A stretch of 64,000 bases of DNA from Betaproteobacteria bacterium. GTDB taxonomy: Bacteria > Pseudomonadota > Gammaproteobacteria > Burkholderiales > Usitatibacteraceae. The DNA lies in the NCBI GenBank assembly GCA_016708825.1, contig JADJEZ010000002.1, positions 62,001 through 126,000 on the forward strand, in the 5' to 3' direction. The position numbers and the translations under genes were made by a program. The notes under the pieces are model-generated. The model was not told the DNA's origin. It ran no database searches and saw only the letters and a program-made list of their open reading frames with translations. Positions 9,412 to 17,900 of the stretch are shown one piece after another (position 1 is the first letter of the stretch; every line of letters starts with the position of its first letter).

Positions 9412-9430
9412 GGCCCGCTGCCTGCGGGCC
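9412..9430 (-). promoter_or_regulatory. Stem-loop in the acs 5' leader
   Basis: GGCCCGC at 9412-9418 and GCGGGCC at 9424-9430 form a perfect 7-bp stem with a 5-base loop, 64 bp upstream of the acs start and just downstream of an AT-rich TATAAA-like stretch at 9434-9440. No T-run follows at the right distance, so it is not an intrinsic terminator on its own. It may stabilise or control the acs leader mRNA (inference). Confidence 0.35.
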
Positions 9431-9510
9431 GCGTTTTTATAGCACAGGGCCACCGCCTCCGCGCCCCTCGCCCCCCGGGAAAACCCGCGCCCGCGCGCCC
9501 AAGTCTACTA

Positions 9511-9522
9511 TCTTATATAAGA
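9511..9522. promoter_or_regulatory. 12-bp perfect palindrome between divergent acs and citE-like genes
   Basis: TCTTATATAAGA is a perfect 12-bp palindrome in an otherwise very GC-rich gap of 292 bp (9349-9640) between divergent genes. It is a candidate operator for a dimeric regulator, possibly the CrbR-like protein. A weak plus-strand promoter, TTGACG at 9526-9531 and TAGCGT at 9549-9554 with 17-bp spacing, could serve the CitE-like gene. Nothing else coding is seen in the gap. Confidence 0.4.
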
Positions 9523-9640
9523 GCGTTGACGCACCGCAGCATAGGTGCTAGCGTGAAACGCGGCTCCCGATGCGGCGGCAGGCAGGTGCCATGCCGCCCG
9601 AAGGGCCATCACCGCAAACCCTTGATTCCCAGAGGATCCC

Positions 9641-10777
9641 ATGACCTCCCCGCCGATCGCCGCCATGCCCGCCCCTTCCCCGGCCGCGCCCGAGATCCTC
9701 GGCGACTACTGGCCGGGCATCCAGATCTACTATCCGCCCGTCAAGTACGCGCCTTCGCTGGGCATCTACGAGGACATCGAGCAGGCCGCGCAGCGCTTCA
9801 ACAAGCACGCTTGGAACACCAGCTCGCATACCCTGCTCTTCGACCTCGAGGACGGCTGCCGACAGAAGGAGCTGAGCCGCGAACTGCTGCGCCGCGAGCT
9901 GCCCGGCCTGCCGAGAAAGCGCGAGGTCCAGATCGCGGTGCGCATCAACCCGTTCCGGACGGAGGAGTACGAAAAGGACCTCGCGCTGGTGCGCGACCTC
10001 GCCGACTACTTCGACGTCGTCATGCTCGCGAAGGCCGGGGAAGCCTATGGCGCCCCGGAGATACGCGATCTTTCCGCGGTTCTCGTGGGGCTGAACAACC
10101 GGATCACCATCCAGCCGATCATCGAGCACCCCAAGTCGCTCAAGATCGCGCCGGAACTGATGCAGTACCCGACCGTGAAGCACGTGGTCTTCGGCATCCA
10201 CGACTTCTCCAAGGCGATGGGCATCCACATCACGCCGCGCCACTGGACGGAGGAGCTCAAGTTCTACCTGCACGACATCCTCTTCGAGGCGCGCATCGCG
10301 GGCAAGGGCGTCATCGGGGGCGTGGAGACCCTGATCGGGGAGTCGACGATGCCCGAGGACTTCGTCGAGCCCGACGACGTGCGCCGCTGGCTCGACCTGC
10401 ACGGCGACGAGGAGTCGCGCGTGGTCTACCGGCACGCCTGCGAGGAGGCCTCCCTGGGGCTCTCGGGCAAGCAGGTGATCCACCCCTCCCACATCCACCC
10501 CTGCAAGGTGGCGTTCACGCCCTCCCCGTCCGAGATCAAGACCAAGATCGAGATCCTCGGGGCGGCGGTGGAAGCCGATGCGCTGCTCGGCGGCGCCATC
10601 AAGTTCCAGGGAGAGATGCTCGATCCGCCGATGTTCGGCAAGGCCCTGCAGACGCTCCTGCGCGCCCACGCGCTGCACGCGCTCTCCGCGGAGGACACGG
10701 ACTTCGCCATGGACGTCCTGCGCCGGCTCCCCGCCCAGGTCGTCCGGGAAAACTGGCCTTACGGAGTCATCCTGTGA
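9641..10777 (+). CDS. HpcH/HpaI aldolase / citrate lyase beta-subunit-like (CitE/malyl-CoA lyase family)
   Basis: The 378-residue protein is a CitE-type TIM-barrel lyase or thioesterase acting on CoA thioesters of short dicarboxylates such as malyl-CoA. Visible family features are LLFDLEDG with metal-binding acidic residues near residue 70, a VRINPF strand with the catalytic arginine, the region containing IQPIIEHPKSL, and the C-terminal SGKQVIHPSHI. The protein ends NWPYGVIL. Its TGA overlaps a GTG (10774) that begins a tandem repeat, not the next gene. An acyl-CoA ligase follows, which suggests the pair activates and cleaves a C4-C5 acid; the exact substrate is not readable from sequence. 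Confidence 0.8.
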   Translation: MTSPPIAAMPAPSPAAPEILGDYWPGIQIYYPPVKYAPSLGIYEDIEQAAQRFNKHAWNTSSHTLLFDLEDGCRQKELSRELLRRELPGLPRKREVQIAVRINPFRTEEYEKDLALVRDLADYFDVVMLAKAGEAYGAPEIRDLSAVLVGLNNRITIQPIIEHPKSLKIAPELMQYPTVKHVVFGIHDFSKAMGIHITPRHWTEELKFYLHDILFEARIAGKGVIGGVETLIGESTMPEDFVEPDDVRRWLDLHGDEESRVVYRHACEEASLGLSGKQVIHPSHIHPCKVAFTPSPSEIKTKIEILGAAVEADALLGGAIKFQGEMLDPPMFGKALQTLLRAHALHALSAEDTDFAMDVLRRLPAQVVRENWPYGVIL

Positions 10778-10945
10778 CGGCCGTGTTGAGGACAGTTTCG
10801 GCGGTCACTGACCTTCAGGTCACGAGAACGCCAAAACTGGCCGTACGGAGTCATCCTGTGACCCCGCGCCGAGGGCAGTTTCGGCGGTCACTGACCTTCA
10901 GGTCACGGGAACGCCAAAACTGGCCTTACGGAGTCATCCTGTGAC
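10751..10945 (+). repeat. Tandem 83/84-bp repeat with palindromes at the citE-like/ligase junction
   Basis: Three copies of AACTGGCC(T/G)TACGGAGTC plus the following TCATCCTGTGAC start at 10751, 10835 and 10918 (periods 84 and 83). The first copy is the real 3' end of the CitE-like gene and the last runs into the ligase start. Between them lie two copies of a 47-bp imperfect palindrome (10793-10839 and 10876-10922). Its outer arms are CAGTTTCGGCG and CGCCAAAACTG, and its inner core is TGACCT-TC-AGGTCA. Each unit recreates the stop/start overlap CTGTGAC. This looks like duplication of the gene junction together with an inserted palindromic element. Confidence 0.9.
10774..10944 (+). CDS. Possible 56-residue coupling peptide encoded by the repeat
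   Basis: A GTG overlapping the CitE-like stop opens a 56-codon frame through both repeat units. It closes with a TGA that overlaps the GTG of the ligase at 10941. A second in-frame GTG is at 10858. The protein is basic and low in hydrophobics and ends NWPYGVIL, the same as the CitE-like C-terminus. It is most likely a by-product of the duplication, but its translation would keep ribosomes coupled from the lyase to the ligase. No family is recognised. Confidence 0.3.
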   Translation: MTAVLRTVSAVTDLQVTRTPKLAVRSHPVTPRRGQFRRSLTFRSRERQNWPYGVIL

Positions 10946-12626
10946 CCCGAGCAACCGCTCCGCACTCGCGCCGTTCCCGCCCTGGAAGTGGGAGGTGCCC
11001 GCGCGCCTGAACATCGGCGTGGCCTGCACCGACGCGCACCTGGGCACGGCCGCGGCCGACCGGGTGGCGATGATCGTCGAAGACGATGCGCTGGGCACGA
11101 GTTCCATCACCTACCGCGCCCTCGCCGAGCGCACCAGCCGCTTCGCGCAGCTGCTTCGCAATCTCGGCATCGGAGCCGGCGAGCGCGTGCTGATACGTCT
11201 GCCCAACGCCATCGACTATCCGACCGCCTTCCTGGGCGCCATGAAGCGCGGGGCGGTGAGCGTGCCGACCTCGACGCTCCTCACCGCCGAGGAAGTCGAG
11301 TACCTCGCCCACGATTCCGGAGCGCAGGCGATCGTCATCGACAAGGCCGCCTGGAAGGCGATGGGCCCCCAGCTCGCGGGAAAGGAGTCGCTGCGATTCG
11401 CGCTGCTGTCGGGCCCCGGCGAGACGCTGCCCTTCGACGGCGTCGAGGTGATCGACCTCGAGGGCGCGCTCTCGGCGATAGCGCGGTGGGAACCGCCGGC
11501 CGATACCGCGATCGACGATCCCGCCTACCTCGTCTACACCTCGGGGACCACCGGTTACCCGAAAGGGGTCCTCCACGGCCACCGCTCGCTCATCGGGCGC
11601 ACGCCCGCGGCGGCGTACTGGTTCGATTTCCAGGATCCCCGGTCGCCGGACGCGCAGGGCCGCGGCAACGGCGCCGGGGAAGTCGACCGCATCGTCCATT
11701 CGGGCAAGTTCAACTGGACCTACGTGCTGGGCTCGGCGCTCATGGATCCGCTCTACCGCGGCAAGACGATGATCGCCCACGAGGGGAAGAACGACGCCGC
11801 GACGTGGCCGCGCCTCATCGCGAAGCACGGCGCGACGATCTTCATCGGCGTGCCGACCGTCTACCGCCAGATCCTGCAGAAGACGGCCTTCACGACGGCG
11901 GACGTGCCCACGCTCCGGCATTGCATGAGCGCCGGCGAGCATCTCTCCGACGAGGTGTTCGGCCTGTGGAAGGAGCGCTTCGGCCTCGACATCTTCGAGG
12001 CGGTGGGCATGAGCGAGTTCAGCTACTACCTGTCGCAGAGCAAGCTGCGCCCGATCCGCCCGGGCAGCGCCGGGTTCCCCCAGCCCGGCCACGACGTCCG
12101 GCTGCTCGACCCGGAAACACTCGAGGAGGTCGCCGCCGGCGAGGAGGGCATGATCTGCATCCCCGAGTCCGACCCCGGGCTCTTCCTGCGCTACTGGAAC
12201 CTCCCCGAGGAGACGGCCAAGCAGCGTCACGACGGCTGGTTCTTCACCGGCGACTATGCGCGCTACGATGCCGACGGCTACCTGTGGTTCCTCGGCCGCA
12301 AGGACGACATCATCAAGAGCTTCGGCTATCGCGTCTCGCCTTACGAGATCGAGCGCGTGCTGAAGAGCCATCCCGCGGTCGCCGATTGCGCCTGCGTGGG
12401 CGAGGAAGCGGGCAGGGACAAGCTCCTCGTCGTCGCCTACGTGATCCCGCACCCCGGCCAGAGCGTCACGCCCGACGAACTCGCGGCTTTCGGGCACGAG
12501 CACCTCGCTTCCTACAAGGCGCCGAAGGTGGTCTACCTCGCCCGCGACTTTCCGAGGACCCGCAACGGCAAGATATTGCGTCGTGATATCACGCCGGCCA
12601 TCGCGATCTCGCGTTCTGCAGGCTAG
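10941..12626 (+). CDS. AMP-dependent acyl-CoA synthetase
   Basis: A 561-residue ANL-superfamily ligase. The phosphate-binding motif is LVYTSGTTGYPKG near residue 200, followed by the motif region GMSEF and by GDYARYDADGYLWFLGRKDD. The catalytic C-terminal lysine is in RTRNGKILRRD. It resembles benzoate- or fatty-acid-CoA ligases more than Acs, and the substrate is unknown. The start is the GTG at 10941, which overlaps the stop of the repeat-encoded frame. The start region MTPSNRS is unique to the last repeat copy. It probably forms an operon with the CitE-like gene and supplies that enzyme's CoA thioester (inference). Confidence 0.85.
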   Translation: MTPSNRSALAPFPPWKWEVPARLNIGVACTDAHLGTAAADRVAMIVEDDALGTSSITYRALAERTSRFAQLLRNLGIGAGERVLIRLPNAIDYPTAFLGAMKRGAVSVPTSTLLTAEEVEYLAHDSGAQAIVIDKAAWKAMGPQLAGKESLRFALLSGPGETLPFDGVEVIDLEGALSAIARWEPPADTAIDDPAYLVYTSGTTGYPKGVLHGHRSLIGRTPAAAYWFDFQDPRSPDAQGRGNGAGEVDRIVHSGKFNWTYVLGSALMDPLYRGKTMIAHEGKNDAATWPRLIAKHGATIFIGVPTVYRQILQKTAFTTADVPTLRHCMSAGEHLSDEVFGLWKERFGLDIFEAVGMSEFSYYLSQSKLRPIRPGSAGFPQPGHDVRLLDPETLEEVAAGEEGMICIPESDPGLFLRYWNLPEETAKQRHDGWFFTGDYARYDADGYLWFLGRKDDIIKSFGYRVSPYEIERVLKSHPAVADCACVGEEAGRDKLLVVAYVIPHPGQSVTPDELAAFGHEHLASYKAPKVVYLARDFPRTRNGKILRRDITPAIAISRSAG

Positions 12627-12635
12627 AATCGCCGG

Positions 12636-13283
12636 ATGTCCACGCTCACTCCGCCCCGCACACCCGTCCGCCCGAACGCCCTGCGCTACCTGGGCGGCTT
12701 CATCTTCTGGACCCGCTGGCTGCAGGCGCCGCTCTACCTGGGCCTGATCGTGGCCCAGGCCGTCTATGTCGTCCACTTCTGGGTGGAACTGGTCCACCTG
12801 GTCGAGGCCGCGTTCGGCGACAAGGCCGCGCTCGCCTTGCTCATCGACAGCGTCGGCTACAGCCTGCCCGAGATCAAGGATGCCGCGGGAACGGTGATCG
12901 GCCACGCGGCGCCCAAGTTCAACGAAACGGTGATCATGCTGGTGGTGCTCGCGCTGATCGACGTGGTGATGATCTCGAACCTCCTGATCATGGTGATCGT
13001 CGGCGGCTACGAGACCTTCGTCTCGCGCCTCGATCTCGAGGGCCATCCCGACCAGCCCGAGTGGCTCTCCCACGTGAACGCGTCCGTGCTCAAGGTGAAG
13101 CTCGCCACCGCGATCATCGGCATTTCCTCCATCCACCTGCTGAAGACCTTCATCAACGCCGACAACTACACCGAGAAGGTGCTCGTCGCCCAGACCGCGA
13201 TCCACATCGCGTTCCTCTTCTCGGCCATGGCGATCGCGGCCTGCGACCGCATCATGCCGCGGCCGGCGACCGCCCCGCACTAG
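12636..13283 (+). CDS. UPF0114 (YqhA/TIGR00645) membrane protein
   Basis: A 215-residue integral membrane protein. The family signature is clear: FIFWTRWLQAPLYLGLIVAQ near residue 22, LLIMVIVGGYETFVS, DQPEWLSHVNASVLKVKLA, and GISSIHLLKTFI. There are about four transmembrane helices (near 22-50, 95-125, 155-180, 185-205). A longer loop between helices 1 and 2 makes it larger than E. coli YqhA (about 164 residues). The function of the family is not established. It lies 9 bp downstream of the acyl-CoA ligase, so it is probably co-transcribed. Confidence 0.88.
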   Translation: MSTLTPPRTPVRPNALRYLGGFIFWTRWLQAPLYLGLIVAQAVYVVHFWVELVHLVEAAFGDKAALALLIDSVGYSLPEIKDAAGTVIGHAAPKFNETVIMLVVLALIDVVMISNLLIMVIVGGYETFVSRLDLEGHPDQPEWLSHVNASVLKVKLATAIIGISSIHLLKTFINADNYTEKVLVAQTAIHIAFLFSAMAIAACDRIMPRPATAPH

Positions 13284-13435
13284 CCCGGCGCGCCCCGCCG
13301 GGCCTTGACCTGGCGCAATCGCGCCTCACGCGGCCGCGTGGGACCTTTCGCCCCTGCGGAGCGCCCTGCACTTTGGTCTAAAATGACCGTCTCCCACTCC
13401 CGAAGTCCGGCCCTTCCCGCCGGGCCTCCACCGCC
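13284..13435 (+). other. Intergenic region before fumarase
   Basis: CCCGGCG (13284-13290) and CGCCGGG (13296-13302) form a 7-bp stem with a 5-base loop directly after the UPF0114 stop. No T-run follows, so it is at best a weak terminator. TAAAAT at 13379-13384 is the best -10-like element for the fumarase gene, about 50 bp upstream of its ATG, but no good -35 is placed for it. Confidence 0.3.
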
Positions 13436-14950
13436 ATGACCACGATCCGCCAGGAAGACCTGATCCAGAGCGTCGCCGACGCCTTCCAGTACATCAGCTA
13501 CTACCATCCGGTCGACTACATTCGCGCCCTCGCCAAGGCCTACGAGCGCGAGGAGTCGCCCGCGGCCCGCGACGCGATGGCGCAGATCCTCATCAACTCG
13601 CGCATGTCTGCGGAGGGCCACCGCCCCATGTGCCAGGACACGGGCATCGCCATCGCCTTCATCCGCGTCGGCATGGACGTGCGCTGGGACGTGAAGATGA
13701 CGCTGCAGCAGATGGTCGACGAGGGCGTGCGCCGCGCCTACACCGACAAGGACAACCCGCTGCGGGCCTCCGTCCTCGCCGACCCGGACGGCAAGCGCAA
13801 GAGCACCGGCGACAACACGCCCGCCGTGGTGCATGTGGAGCTGGTCCCCGGCAACAAGGTCGAGGTGATCGTCGCGGCCAAGGGCGGCGGCTCGGAGAAC
13901 AAGAGCAAGTTCGCGATGCTGCTTCCCTCGGACTCCGTGGTCGACTGGGTGCTCTCGGTCGTGCCCACGATGGGCGCGGACTGGTGTCCGCCCGGCATCC
14001 TGTCCCTCGGCATCGGCGGCACGCCCGAGAAGGCGATGCTCATGGCCAAGTGGGGCATGATGGATCCGATCGACATCCAGGACCTGCTCGCGCGCGGGGC
14101 CAGGAACCGCGCCGAGGAACTGCGCCTCGAGCTCTACGACAAGGTGAACGCGCTGGGCATCGGCGCGCAGGGCCTGGGAGGCCTCACCACGGTGCTCGAC
14201 GTGAAGGTGAACGACTATCCCACGCACGCCGCCTCCAAGCCCGTGGCACTCCTGCCCAACTGTGCAGCCACGCGCCACCAGCACTTCGTCCTCGACGGCA
14301 CCGGCCCCGCCACCTTCGCGCCTCCCGATCTCGAGGACTGGCCGAAGCTCGCCCTCGACTTCGCCAAGAGCCGGCGCGTGAACCTCGACTCGCTCACCAA
14401 GGCCGACCTCGCGAACTGGAAGGCCGGCGAGACGCTGCTGCTCTCCGGCAAGCTCCTCACCGGCCGCGACGCCGCGCACAAGCGCCTGGTGGAAATGATG
14501 GCCAAGGGCGAGAAGCTCCCCGTCGACTTCACCAATCGTTTCATCTACTACGTGGGCCCCGTCGACGCCGTGCGCGAGGAGGCGGTGGGCCCCGCGGGCC
14601 CGACGACCAGCTCGCGGATGGACAAGTTCGTCGAGCCCATGCTCGCCAAGTCCGGCCTGATCGGCATGGTGGGCAAGAGCGAGCGCGGCCCGGTCGCGAT
14701 CGAGTCCATCAAGAAGCACGGCGCGGCCTACTGCATCGCCGTGGGCGGCGCGGCCTATCTCGTGTCCAAGTCGATCAAGAAGGCGCGTGTCCTCGCCTTC
14801 GAGGAGCTCGGCATGGAGGCGATCCACGAATTCGAGGTGAAGGACATGCCGGTGACGGTCGCCGTCGACGCGGGCGGCAACGCCGTGCACAAGGCCGGCC
14901 CCGCGCAGTGGCGCGCGAAGATCGGCAAGATCCCGGTCGTCGTCGCGTAG
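13436..14950 (+). CDS. Class I fumarate hydratase (iron-sulfur)
   Basis: The 504-residue enzyme interconverts fumarate and malate in the TCA cycle using an oxygen-sensitive [4Fe-4S] cluster. It has both domains of class I fumarases in one chain: the alpha part with MCQDTG (Cys66), KGGGSENKS and PNCAATRHQHF, and the beta part with VGPAGPTTSSRMDKF and YCIAVGGAAYL. Its length matches FumA/FumB of E. coli. mfd follows after only 5 bp. The paralogue cannot be assigned, so no letter is given. Confidence 0.93.
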   Translation: MTTIRQEDLIQSVADAFQYISYYHPVDYIRALAKAYEREESPAARDAMAQILINSRMSAEGHRPMCQDTGIAIAFIRVGMDVRWDVKMTLQQMVDEGVRRAYTDKDNPLRASVLADPDGKRKSTGDNTPAVVHVELVPGNKVEVIVAAKGGGSENKSKFAMLLPSDSVVDWVLSVVPTMGADWCPPGILSLGIGGTPEKAMLMAKWGMMDPIDIQDLLARGARNRAEELRLELYDKVNALGIGAQGLGGLTTVLDVKVNDYPTHAASKPVALLPNCAATRHQHFVLDGTGPATFAPPDLEDWPKLALDFAKSRRVNLDSLTKADLANWKAGETLLLSGKLLTGRDAAHKRLVEMMAKGEKLPVDFTNRFIYYVGPVDAVREEAVGPAGPTTSSRMDKFVEPMLAKSGLIGMVGKSERGPVAIESIKKHGAAYCIAVGGAAYLVSKSIKKARVLAFEELGMEAIHEFEVKDMPVTVAVDAGGNAVHKAGPAQWRAKIGKIPVVVA

Positions 14951-14955
14951 GCGAT

Positions 14956-17900
14956 TTGGCAAGGCCAGCGGTCGCCCGCTCGGGCTCCTCCGACGCGCTC
15001 TGGCTCGCGCGCCTCGCGAGGAGTGCGAAGCCCGTCTTCGTGATCACGGAGTCGGCGCAGGACGCGGAGCGGCTTCGCGACGAGATCGCGTGGTTCGACC
15101 CCACCCTTGCGGTCAACCGGCTTCCGGACTGGGAGACGCTGCCCTACGACCAGTTCTCGCCGCACCCCGACCTGGTGTCGGAACGCCTGGCGACGCTGCA
15201 CCAGTTCTCCCAGGGTGCCTGTGACGTGGGGCTCATCCCGGTCGCGACCGCGCTGCAGCGCCTGGCGCCGCGCAGCTACCTCGCCGCGCGGACCTTTTTC
15301 CTCAAGCAGAAGTCCCGCCTGGACCTCGAGGCGCTCAAGGCGCAGCTGGCACTGGCGGGCTACGCCGCCGTCCAGCAGGTGATGGCGCCCGGGGAGTTCT
15401 GCGTCCGCGGTGGCCTCGTCGACCTCTTCCCGACGGGCAGCGCGGTTCCCTACCGCATCGACCTCCTCGGAGAGGAGATCGAGTCCATCCGCAGCTTCGA
15501 CGTGGACACGCAGCGCTCCATCTACCCGGTGACCGAGGTGCGCCTGCTGCCCGCGCGGGAGTTCCCCATGGACGACGAGGCGCGCGCGCGCTTCAGGGCC
15601 AACTTCCGCGAGCGCTTCGAGGGCGACCCCACGAAACGGCGCGCCTACAAGGATGTCTCCAACGGCATCGCCCCGGCGGGCGTCGAATGCTACCTGCCGC
15701 TGTTCCACGAGTCGACGGCGACGCTCTTCGACTACCTGCCGCCCGGGGCGACCTGCGTCCTGCAGGAGGACGTGCCCGCGGGGGCGGAGGCGTTCTGGCG
15801 CGACCTGAAGGGCCGCTGGGACCTGCTGCGCGGCGACGCCGACCGGCCGCTCCTGGCGCCGGGCGATCTCTACCTTCCGGCCGAGGCGTTCTTCATCGGG
15901 CTGCAGGCGTTTCCCCGCATCGACGTGAAGCGCGGTGCGGCCGGCCCGCCCCCTGCGAACGCGCAGTCATTCGTCGCGGAAGGCGTGCCCGACGTCGGCG
16001 TGGACCGGCGCTCCGCGGAGCCGCTGCATGCGCTCGAGCGGCTGGTCGGCACGTTCGACGGGCGAGTGCTCATCGTCGCCGACGGCCCCGGACGCCGGGA
16101 GACCCTCGCGCAGATGCTCGGCGAACACGGCCTGCACCCCGCGCTCGTCGACGACTGGGCGCTGTTCGCGCAATCCGCCTCGCCCCTCGCCCTCACCCAC
16201 GGCCCGCTCGCCGCGGGGTTCTCGCTGCCCGGCGAGCGGCTGGCGATCGTGACCGAGGCGGAGCTCTACCCCTCGCAGGTCCGCCAGAGCCGCCGCAGGG
16301 ACGCGCACGGGCGCACCAGCGCGGAAGCGATGCTGCGCGACCTGGCCGAGGTGAAGGAGGGCGACCCGGTCGTCCACAGCCAGCACGGGATCGGGCGCTA
16401 CCAGGGGCTCGTGACCATGGACCTGGGCGAGGGACCGACGGAGTTCCTGCATCTCGAGTACGACGGAGGCGACAAGCTCTACCTGCCCGTCTCGCAACTG
16501 CACGTGATCAGCCGCTACGCCGGCGCCTCGCCCGAGGACGCGCCCGTGCACCGTCTCGGCAGCGGCCAGTGGGAGAAGGCGCGGCGCAAGGCCGCCCAGC
16601 AGGTGCGCGACGCCGCCGCCGAACTCCTCGACCTGTACGCCCGGCGCGCGGCCCGGCAGGGCTTCGCCTTTCCCCTGAAGGAGCAGGACTACGAGGCCTT
16701 CTCCGCGGCCTTCGAGTTCGAGGAGACGCCCGACCAGGCGAGCGCGATCCGCGCGGTCATCGCGGACATGACCGGGGGCAAGCCCATGGACCGGCTCGTG
16801 TGCGGGGACGTGGGCTTCGGGAAGACCGAGGTCGCGATGCGCGCGGCATTCGTCGCCGTCGCGGCAGGCCGGCAGGTGGCGATCCTCGTGCCGACGACGC
16901 TGCTCGCGGAACAGCACTTCACGAATTTCAGCGACCGTTTCGCCCCCTGGCCCGTGAAGCTCGCGGAGCTCTCGCGCTTCCGCAGCGCGAAGGAGACGGC
17001 GGGGGCGATCGCGGGCCTCGCCGACGGCACGGTCGACATCGCGATAGGCACGCACAAGCTCATCCAGAAGGACGTGGCGTTCCGGAACCTCGGCCTCGTC
17101 ATCATCGACGAGGAGCACCGCTTCGGGGTGCGCCAGAAGGAGAGCCTGAAACGCCTGCGCTCCCAGGTCGACGTGCTCACGCTCACGGCCACGCCGATCC
17201 CGCGCACCCTCGCGATGTCGCTCGAGGGCTTGCGCGACTTCTCCGTGATCGCGACCGCGCCACAGCGCCGCCTCGCCATCAAGACCTTCGTGGCCCGCCA
17301 CTCCGCCGGCATCGTGCGCGAGGCGGTGCTGCGGGAGTTGAAGCGCGGCGGCCAGGCCTACTACCTCTGGAACGAGGTGGAGACGATCGAGAACCGCCGC
17401 GAGGCGCTGGAGAAGCTGCTGCCGGAGGCGCGCATCAGCGTGGCCCATGGCCAGATGCGCGAGCGCGATCTCGAGCGCGTCATGCGCGACTTCTACCACC
17501 AGCGGTCCAACGTGCTGCTGTGCTCGACCATCATCGAAACCGGCATCGACGTGCCCTCGGCCAACACGATCCTGATCGACCGCGCCGACCGCTTCGGGCT
17601 CGCCCAGTTGCACCAGTTGCGCGGGCGGGTGGGCCGGTCGCACCACCAGGCCTACGCGTACCTCCTCACCCCGCCGGAGGACGCGCTGGGCGCCAACGCG
17701 AAGAAGCGCCTGGAGGCCATCCAGGCGATGGAGGACCTGGGCGCGGGCTTCTACCTCGCGATGCACGACCTGGAGATCCGCGGCGCAGGCGAGGTGCTGG
17801 GCGAGAGCCAGTCCGGCGGCATCCACGACGTGGGGTTCGCGCTCTACACGGAGATGCTCGAGCACGCCGTGAAATCCCTGCGGGCCGGGAAGGAGCCCGA

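Noticed and set aside
9434..9440. TATAAA-like stretch as the acs -10 box
   Set aside because: No -35 is found at 16-18 bp, and the stretch lies next to the leader hairpin. An activator-dependent promoter further upstream is more likely.
10751..10945. CRISPR-like repeats
   Set aside because: The repeats are contiguous 83-84 bp units without unique spacers, and no cas genes are nearby.
13284..13302. Hairpin after the UPF0114 gene as an intrinsic terminator
   Set aside because: There is no T-run, and the stem is only 7 bp in GC-rich DNA. It is described as a weak feature only.
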